64,000 nt of DNA from Prillingera fragicola (lineage: Eukaryota > Basidiomycota > Tremellomycetes > Trichosporonales > Trichosporonaceae), in assembly GCA_002335605.1 (NCBI GenBank), contig BEDY01000002.1, positions 2,480,001-2,544,000 of the forward strand, given 5' to 3'. The number at the start of each line of letters is the position of its first letter. The first letter of the stretch is position 1. A program made the translations under genes and the position numbers. Below the pieces are notes generated by a model. It was not told the origin of the DNA. It did no database searches and saw only the letters and a program-made list of their open reading frames with translations. Shown here in pieces: positions 57,085 to 64,000 of the stretch.

Positions 57085-57291
57085 GGGTCACACTGTTCAT
57101 AGCCTACTAATTTGTATAACGAAAATATTCCTCGAGCTTGTCGTCCAGCACGGACCTAAGAGTGGGACGAGTAAACAAGCAGAGGAAGAGTGATTGCGGC
57201 CGAGACAAAGGATCGTCAATGCCAAGACATTTACACCGGGCCAACCGACCGACCACAGCCACGGCATCTCAGGCATCCATTCTGTGGTATG

Positions 57292-57944
57292 CTATAGCAA
57301 TGCAGCAACAGCAGCAACAGCACCCACAACGGCAGCAGCGGAAACACCAGCAGCCTTGAAGCCTGCGCTCCCCGCGCCGGCAGACGCTGTCGCGGATGCG
57401 GCAGCGGCGCTACTCCCCGAAGGTGCAATGACGCTGGCGACACTGCCACTGGTCGAGGCGTTGCCGCCGGTCGGATCCCCGAGGTTGTTCACGACACACC
57501 GCTCGGCCATCTGCTGCAGCGACTGGCCGTAGTGCCCGTCACTGTTGCCTTCGACGCAGTTGATGCAGGCCTGCCACTTGTTCCACTCTTCTTGCTGCAT
57601 GCTGTCAGGATACGTACATGCGACATGGAGGGACTCACCTGGCACACGAGGAGGCAGCCGGTCGAGTTGAAGCCGTCCGTGCGACAGGCGCCGTAGATGG
57701 TCGCAAAGGTTGGGCAGGCGTCGTAGCATTTCTCGGGCAGGTAGGAGGTGTAGTTTGTCGCGCGGGTGACGAGGTCGGGGATGTTGAGGCCGCGCGTGAG
57801 GAGTGCGTGTGGATCCGCCGAGGGGGAGGCGGAAGCCAAGCCTGTTTGTCAGTATTGTGGGGCTAGGAAACAAGGTGATTATGTGGACCAAAGACAGCAC
57901 TCACCGGCAACAGCAGCAAAGATGAGCGCAGAAACAGCGAGCAT
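57292..57944 (-). CDS. Cysteine-bearing secreted protein with a GPI-anchor-like tail
   Basis: Three exons (57944-57905, 57841-57639, 57594-57292) with introns of 63 and 44 nt, 181 aa. Signal peptide MLAVSALIFAAVAGLASASP. A ~90-residue Cys domain follows, with cysteines in CYDAC, YGACRTDGFNSTGC, LVCQ, ACINCVEG and AERC. The last ~55 residues are Ser/Ala/Gly-rich and end in a hydrophobic run (AAVVGAVAAVAALL) that fits a GPI-attachment signal. The spacing resembles fungal wall proteins with a CxxC-containing repeat, but I do not recognise the family. The last intron acceptor was set at CATGCAG because the nearer GACAG breaks the frame. It is transcribed convergently with the F-box-like gene, whose stop lies about 200 nt away. 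Confidence 0.75.
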
Positions 57945-58567
57945 GGTATATGTGGATGATGTGGTTACAGGAGCAAAATTCAACACTGGCAAGACGACGT
58001 CGCCGACTATGGTGTGGCAAGCACCCCGGACCTGCTTGCCCCGACTCGCCTCTACAATGGTAGCCTACATTGGCGGCTAGAACTCTGCGGCTCAATTCGC
58101 CAAGGATGCTTCGGCCGACGATCCCTTTGGTGACTCGGTGGTTTGCGCAGCAGGTTATCTGATAGCGGGAATAGGCACCGCTCAGGGAGGGCAACAATGA
58201 CCGCTACGGTGAGTTCATGGCCGTTGACTCAAGGTTGACCACGCTAGGCATGTATGCACAGAGTCTGGATATCTGGATCCCAAGTGTCTTAGCCCAGCTG
58301 ATTGTGCCTTGGCTGTCAGTGTGCTGGGCGTCATGTCACGGCTGATTGCAGGTTTAGTGCATTTGCCCACATGCTGGCGCGACCCTGGCACTGACTAGCT
58401 CCAGCATCAACTCGCAAATGCCGTGTCACTTCTTGACAGAAGACTCTCCATAGTACAGAACCCATCAAGGTGCCGCATCGGCCTGCTCCCTCTCCTTCAC
58501 GACTTCAAGCACGCCCACAGCCGCAGCACGCTCAAATTTGTGTGCATTCTCACACTACAGAGTCCGG
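57945..58567. other. Intergenic, no gene seen
   Basis: 0.6 kb between the start of the Cys protein and the 3' end of the TspO gene. No motif-bearing frame. Confidence 0.5.
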
Positions 58568-59339
58568 TCACATCCTCTTGCCGACCTATACCGTCAGCAA
58601 CGCCCTACGCTGCATGCAATTCAAAAACTCACCTCGGTGCGGTTCCAGTTGCAGTAAACCTGGCCTGCGTTGAGGTAGGTGGCGTAACCGAGCCACGCGA
58701 GGTAGGGGGTGATGAGAAGGCGGCCATTGAGGTCGTCTGGGAGGCGGGTCATGGCGCTCTTTGCCGTGTCAGCTCGGCTCCTATATACTGCAAAAAGGTC
58801 ACACTCACCGACATGTTCCACACCGTCGCGCCGAGCGCGAGAATGTCGGCCAGGGCAAGCATGGGCTTCTTTGCCGTGAAGAACAGGGGCATCCAAGCAA
58901 AGTTGAGCGCGAGCTGGGTGTAGTACAGCTGGAGGGTGGTCATTGCGTCCGACCTGTGTCAATCGTTAGCAGGCTTCTCCTCGAGATAGGCTGAGAGAGA
59001 ACGCACGCGGCAGTCACGGTCAGGCTGCTGTCGAGCGCGCGCACGGCGAGGTGAGATGCGTAGCCCATTGCGCCGTAGAGGACGGTCCAGACGGGGCCAA
59101 AGGCCCAGTCCGGGGGCGAGCCGGGAGGCTGGTTGAGCGACTACTTGTCAGTAATGGTACCGCAACCAAGGGGCTTACCCTGTACCAAGTCGACTTTGTG
59201 TCGGTCGCATAACCGATGAGACCTCCCATGCCGATGGGAAGGCCCACTGGTGGTGTGAGCTTGGGTGAGAGTTGGGTCACGTACCGGCGAGGAAGGGGTT
59301 GCGTGCGACGTCGAGGAGGATTTCAGGAAGAGGAGCCAT
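58568..59339 (-). CDS. TspO/MBR (translocator protein) family
   Basis: Six exons (59339-59285, 59246-59179, 59140-59007, 58953-58809, 58758-58633, 58585-58568) give 181 aa, the normal size. Five hydrophobic segments are present. Family marks are IGMGGLIGY, the WYRSLNQPPGSPPDWAFGPV and WTVLYGAMGYASHLA blocks (Trp/Pro-rich loop 1 and helix 2), LALNFAWMPLFF (helix 3) and the last-helix region PYLAWLGYATYLNAG. The family binds porphyrins and sterol-like ligands and sits in the outer mitochondrial or ER membrane; the precise role in fungi is unclear. Without splicing, the last intron would be read as VSF then stop (58621-58623), so the end is uncertain by a few residues. An 18-bp CRE-like palindrome lies ~85 nt upstream. 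Confidence 0.88.
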
Positions 59340-60959
59340 CGTGAGTAGATTATCGAGGTGAGTGAATGGGAGACAGCAAGACGAGATGTAGTAGGTAGTG
59401 GGGGCAGACGTGTTTGGTGGTCATGACGTCATGACGTCATATGGGTGAATTGACTCTCGCTCGTCTTTGGCCATGATGTGGCTTACTTGATCGATTGTGG
59501 CAGGTTCAGAGACAACTTGCAGCGAATGGATTTAATCTTGGGCTGCAGACAAAGCAGTATTGTGGTGAGCAGATGCAAGCACTGGTGACGAGGGTGACCA
59601 TTACTGGGAGGACGGCGGTCAAAGCGTCCAGAGCAGCGTTGTTTTGTGCGCATGGTGCAAGAGGTACCAGGAGCGCGACGCCAACGGAGGGTGGGTTCTA
59701 GGTGGGCTCACGCATTTTAAAGGTTGAACAGTTGAGGAGTTGGAGCAGTGATTCAGCTCGTTTCGGCGGGACAGCGGATCCGACCCATCCGCGGCGGGCA
59801 ACGGACGAGCGATGCCATTGATGGTGGGCACGCGACGCAGCATGCTACACAATAATGGCTATACTGGTGCGGGCAGGATGATTACCGGCAGATCCAACTC
59901 TGTACTGTACCTTGCAGTCGTGAGAACCCCACAGAGCATAAGAGCGCCCACAAGTGACAAGGATAATCTTGACAGATCCTGTCGCAGATCCCCAGTATCG
60001 TCCATCAAAGGTACCGGTTATCATCCCTGCCATTCGAAATGGGCACTAAGCTCTCTGCATGTACGTCGGGGCCCATCAGTAGTCATGGTTATCATGTCAC
60101 TGTCAAGTTATTCCGTGTGGCAGCCCAAGTGACTCAGTGAAAAGTGACTCGGCGGCCAACCTCTTCAGTATGATAACCGAGGATTTGGAATAGAGTACCT
60201 CACAGATCTCGCATGGTTTGCCTATTTTCATTCCATCCTCTCATCGTCCATCTCATCCCCGAGCGAGCGAGCACCGTTGGTGTACCCTTGGCCGAGCAAC
60301 GACAGGTGGGCTCGAAGTGGGGGGCGCAAGTGGAGGCAAAAATAAGCATACTCCATGGTCACGCGCTGTGGGACCCCGGATATGGCCGTGTGCACAAGAC
60401 CCACGCGCCCCCTGGCGCCCCTGTTGCACCGGCCGTGCCTGGTCCCTGGGGCGGAATAATCATCTGTGCGCACCATTGCTGCTACTGTTTCCACAATTGT
60501 GGTCCTTGTGCTACGGCCTGCGGCGAGGCTCTGCAGCATTGTTGTGGCTGAGGACAGAGGCTGGGAGGCGGCCTCTTGAGTGGGTCATCTGACAACGCTT
60601 CGCAGACCCACCAGCACCCAACACAAGGACCAAAAAACCGCAGAAGACCGAGCCTTGCCAGGCAAAGTGGAGCTTTTTCCGCTTCAAGGTGTGCATACGC
60701 CCTATGCATACCCATATGCGACGTTCTTTCGGAGGATATGGGGAGATATGGGGAGTCGGGCGTGTGATCATCTGACTGTTGTCGCAGCTCGAGCGAGCGC
60801 GTGCGCAGCAACATGGCGGATCAAGCCATTGGTCTCGCCCGGGCAAGAATGTGGGCGATGTATTGATATATGGCCCTCTTCCAGTCTCGATAACACCCAC
60901 CCCCACATTTCCTTTTGACAGAGGATACACCCAAAGCGCCCGCGACAACCACTGTCACC
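59340..60959. other. Divergent promoter region, no supported gene
   Basis: 1.6 kb between TspO and the second sugar porter. Besides the bZIP-type palindrome at 59423-59440 it holds only short frames; one (60213-60551 plus) is Cys/His-rich but has no motif or signal. Confidence 0.5.
59423..59440. promoter_or_regulatory. Tandem CRE-like palindrome upstream of TspO
   Basis: ATGACGTCATGACGTCAT is a perfect 18-bp palindrome made of two overlapping ATGACGTCAT sites, the classic ATF/CREB-type bZIP target. It lies 84 nt upstream of the TspO start codon at 59339, so it probably regulates that gene. Confidence 0.65.
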
Positions 60960-62732
60960 ATGCCGAGCTCAATGGATCACGACAGCAAGGATGAGAAGGA
61001 CCATGCCAATGTGGTTGTGAACGAGCTCGACAGCCATGCCCCTCCGCCGGGCAGGATGCCTCGTGGCCAGAACCTCTCCCCCGAGCTCAAGGCTGCTCTC
61101 GAGGCCTCCAACATCAACAAGTGGAGCAAAGAGAGTTGGACGTTGTATGGTGAGTCACATGGACGGCATCCAGGGTATCGACCAGGGTACTGACACCGCC
61201 AGCGGGTGTCTTTTGCGCCACTCTGGGATCTTACTCAAATGGCTTTGACTACGCCATGCTCTCGGCGCTGCTTGCCATGCCCTATTTCCAGATCCAGTTC
61301 AACCACCTCGGATACTCTGGTCCCTTTGTCGGTATCGTCACTGCCATGCTGTCCTTTGGATCCATGGTCGGAGGCCCCGCCGGTGCACACCTCATGGACC
61401 GCTTCGGCCGTCTCAGGGGTATGATGATGGGTGCAGTGACCAACCTGGTCGGCATCGTGCTCTGCTCGGCAGCCACCCACATTGCCATGTTCATGGTCGG
61501 CCGCTTCTTCATCGGAGCGGGTATCAGTATGATGGCAGGTGGCGCCAGTGTCTACGCCATGGAGATTGCCTTCCCGCAGTGGCGCGGCCGCTCGACCGGT
61601 ATCGTCAACTGTGGTTGGTTCTTTGGTTCCATTCCTGCTGCCGCCGCTCTTTTCGGGTGCTCGTACATCAAGGGACACTTGAGCTGGCGCATTCCGCTAA
61701 TCCTGCAAGCCATTTCCGCCGTCGCCCTCCTCGTCATTGCACCTTTCCTCCCCGAGTCGCCTCGCTTCCTCCTCGCCCGTGGCCGCCGTGACGAGGCAGT
61801 AGCCTTCCTCGTCAAGTACCACGGCCAGGGTGACCCCAACTCGCCCATCGTCGAGCTCGAGATCAAGGAGATGGACCAGTCGATCGCCCTGGACGCGCTT
61901 GAGAAGGACCCCTACAACTATGGTGTCGTGTTCAACACCCATGCCCGGCGTTGGCGCATGGCCCAGGTTCTCATGATGGGTGTCTTTGGACAGTTTTCTG
62001 GGTCAGTCAGGAACCGCTAAAGTGTTTAGGGCGCAACGCTGATAATGAAAAGATACGGTCTCGGCTACTTTGTCATTGCCATTTACAAGTAAGTAGAATC
62101 GTCCACGCGTCGTTTTCACTTCTGACACCCTCTAAAGAATCATTGGCATCACGGGAGCCACTACTCAGCTGGGGTACAACCTCCTCATTGCCTGTTTGTC
62201 AATGTTCTTCGGAATTGGCGGTGCTATCGCTTCAGACTTTGTGCCACGCCGAGTTGTCCTTCCTTACGGAAATCTGGTTCTCGCAACCCTCCTCGCAATC
62301 TTTGGTGCGCTCAACTGGACAATGGAGCACCAAGGCGCCAAGCTCCAGTCCTTTGCCGCGGCAGGCAAGGGCGCTCTTGCCATGTACATCTTGTTCAAGT
62401 GCGCCTTTTCCTTTGTCTACGTTCCTTACTGGGGAATCGTCCCCGTCGAGGCCTGCAGCATGGACATGCGCGCCAAGGCCGGTGGACTCTACTGGTCAAC
62501 GATGATGGTCATGAACGTCGTCTCAATCTTCTCGCTCGCTGTGGGTATGGAGCAGATTGGCTACCACGTCGTCTGGATCTTTGTCGCCGCCGACGTCATC
62601 TACGCCATTTGCTGGTACTTGTTCGGTGTCGAGGCGCAGGGAAAGACACTCGAGGAGCTCGACTGGATCTACGAACAGCCAAACCCCGTCAAGGCATCCA
62701 AGCAGCGCCGTCCTCGCCCGCACACGGTTTGA
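60960..62732 (+). CDS. MFS sugar porter
   Basis: Four exons (60960-61149, 61203-62001, 62053-62088, 62138-62732) with introns of 53, 51 and 49 nt, 539 aa. The ATG at 60960 follows a non-coding stretch. An acidic, cytosolic ~60-residue N-terminus precedes about twelve membrane helices. Marks of the family are SYSNGFDYAMLSALL in helix 1, MDRFGRLRGM after helix 2, VGRFFIGAGISMMAGGASVYAMEIAFPQWRGR, LPESPRFLLARGRRDEA at mid-protein, and the terminal AQGKTLEELDWIYEQPNPVK. This is the fungal lactose/hexose-type permease branch. Helix 7 usually reads Q(Q)xSG; here GQFSGYGLGYF. It should import a sugar with protons; the substrate is unknown. A 36-nt micro-exon (62053-62088) is supported by the frame and by helix continuity. 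Confidence 0.9.
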
Positions 62733-63379
62733 GCAGAAGCATGTAGTGGAAGGAAGAAGCAGTAATTCAGCAGTCATTGTAAATGCACAGGTTTAAAGGG
62801 CACTGTTATCGGTCAAGAACCTTGTGCTCCATTCAGACTTCGCGGTCAGCCCAACAAATTGTCCAGGACGGTCTTTGTGAAAGGTGTTGCTCGAGCAATG
62901 GTTGCATGCCGCCACAAGAGGGCCGTCACGTGACACCATCATCATCACCCGAGTCGCTGTATTCACCACCTTTGTGTCTTCCCAACCATCTCATGTGCAC
63001 CTCTGATCAGCTATTTCCCAACGCGCTTAGCACTGGACTCCACACCAGACCCCATGGGGGGCTGGCCTTAGTAGCCCAGACTGCTCGGAAACTATTGTCT
63101 GTTGGATCTCGGAGACTTGCCAACGTTGCGTTATCTTGATCCTCAAACACCGATATGTCCAAGCCAGCTAGCAAAGGACTCGGCGACTTTCAGTCTGCAC
63201 TCTAGGCTCACGATTCTATAAGTACGGTGGGTGCCGTACCGTGTCACCCTGGTTGCGCGTGGTGTTCCATGAGCGGGACAATCGTTGGCAACCCCAACAT
63301 GACATGGGCACTGTCTCGTTTTATATCTGGGGCCAAGAGAAGAAGTGTGCTGAGACTTTTCCCACTGAATCCATTCATC
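62733..63379. other. Intergenic, no gene seen
   Basis: 0.65 kb. Frames are short and motif-free. This includes the 5' flank of the gene at 63380. Confidence 0.5.
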
Positions 63380-63814
63380 ATGCTCGGCTTACCACTGCTC
63401 ATTGCCTCGCTAGCCATCATCTCCGTCAATGCGGACGTCAAGGGAACGCCGCCCCCGAAAAGGGCGACCATGCTGACACGCGAGTCGCCGATGATGTCTT
63501 TTGGAGGTTGGTGGGGAACCCCAGACACTGCGCCGGGCAACTTCACCAGCAACGCCGTCACATCTGCCGGGAGTGTGTCGTTCTCGGCGCCAGGGAAGAC
63601 AGTCTACTGGGGCGTCAAGCCGCAAAGCGACGCGAAGGCCACTGTCGAGACATTTATCGATGGCTACAGTTATGGGGTCCATCACACCAGCGACCCGTTT
63701 GGCGACGGCCAATGGATCAATGCTACAGCGCGGCAGGCTGGATACCACAACTGGACACTTGTTTTCAGCGGGGATCTGACGATGCACGCTAGCACCTATA
63801 TTGATCGCGGATAG
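63380..63814 (+). CDS. Secreted orphan protein
   Basis: 144 aa from an ATG that opens a good signal peptide (MLGLPLLIASLAIISVNADV). The mature part looks like a beta-sandwich: VTSAGSVSFSAPGKTVYWGVK, ATVETFIDGYSYGVHH, GQWINATARQAGYHNWTLVF. It resembles the glycan-binding-like C-terminal domains of other fungal secreted proteins, with two Asn-glycosylation sites (NFTS, NATA). I do not recognise a family. The frame ends at TAG 63812-63814. A CTAAC...CAG acceptor-like sequence just after (about 63840-63852) leaves open that the real gene continues and that this is a first exon. The window ends 186 nt later. Confidence 0.6.
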   Translation: MLGLPLLIASLAIISVNADVKGTPPPKRATMLTRESPMMSFGGWWGTPDTAPGNFTSNAVTSAGSVSFSAPGKTVYWGVKPQSDAKATVETFIDGYSYGVHHTSDPFGDGQWINATARQAGYHNWTLVFSGDLTMHASTYIDRG

Positions 63815-64000
63815 TAGGTTTCGTGGCGTAAGGTCATCGCTAACCCTTCAGTGACGCTGTGTCTGAGGAGGATGAGAGTGTCGGCACTGGCGGCACCATT
63901 CCATCGTGGCTGTTCTTGCGCAACGAAGTAGCATCCCGGGTATTCTTTGCCAGTGGGTAGAGCCCACAGGGCGTTGCTGACCTTTCAGAGCTGCCATTGT
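63815..64000. other. Window end, no feature assigned
   Basis: 186 nt after the orphan secreted protein; it may belong to a continuing exon. Confidence 0.35.

Noticed and set aside
60213..60551. Cys/His-rich short frame upstream of the sugar porter
   Set aside because: No signal peptide and no motif; it lies in a promoter region and the cysteine run comes from a local repeat-like sequence.
1..64000. CRISPR array, rRNA gene, intact transposase or reverse transcriptase
   Set aside because: No regularly spaced repeats, rRNA-like stretch or DDE/RT motifs seen in any frame; CRISPR is not expected in a eukaryote.

Overview
This window is nuclear DNA of a basidiomycete yeast, most likely a tremellomycete of the Trichosporonales type. 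The evidence is GC-rich coding sequence, genes broken by many very short introns (about 34-110 nt, mostly 35-60, usually GTGAGT...CTGAC...AG), intron-bearing nuclear tRNA genes, and fungal families such as a Zn2Cys6 regulator, sugar porters, a DUF1996 protein and double-psi barrel secreted proteins. The order is inferred from style and family content; no species marker was seen. Exon structures were built by hand from splice signals and reading frame. Every model described as spliced closes to a whole number of codons, except the decayed LtrA-like gene.

Layout. 0-8 kb: tail of an F-box-like protein, a Zn2Cys6 transcription factor, and an MDR-type oxidoreductase. 7.8-23.4 kb: four tRNA-Ala(AGC) genes, each preceded by the palindrome TTACGTAA, among a membrane-anchored SGNH hydrolase, an unrecognised 443-aa protein, two secreted double-psi beta-barrel proteins and an AIF/FSP1-like flavoprotein. 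23.7-38.5 kb: four related type II membrane proteins resembling glycosyltransferase family 18 (MGAT5-like), interleaved with a TPR protein and a DHDPS-family aldolase. 39-48.7 kb: a DUF1996 secreted protein, a decayed LtrA-like membrane gene, a small His/Gly-rich secreted protein, a secreted glycerophosphodiesterase and a gene with a 21-bp heptad repeat. 50-64 kb: a second MDR oxidoreductase, tRNA-Gly(CCC), two MFS sugar porters, an F-box-like protein, a Cys-bearing protein with a GPI-type tail, a TspO protein with a CRE-like palindrome upstream, and a secreted orphan.

Themes. Many products are secreted or sit in the secretory pathway (four GT18-like enzymes, SGNH hydrolase, two DPBB proteins, DUF1996, GDPD, the His/Gly protein, the Cys protein), beside sugar uptake and sugar-acid metabolism. 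A role in building and remodelling surface glycans is a reasonable inference but is not shown by the sequence. The strongest unusual signals are the GT18-like cluster with its preserved exon sizes and the tRNA-Ala family with a shared upstream palindrome and a compensatory base change. No CRISPR array, rRNA gene or intact transposon was seen.
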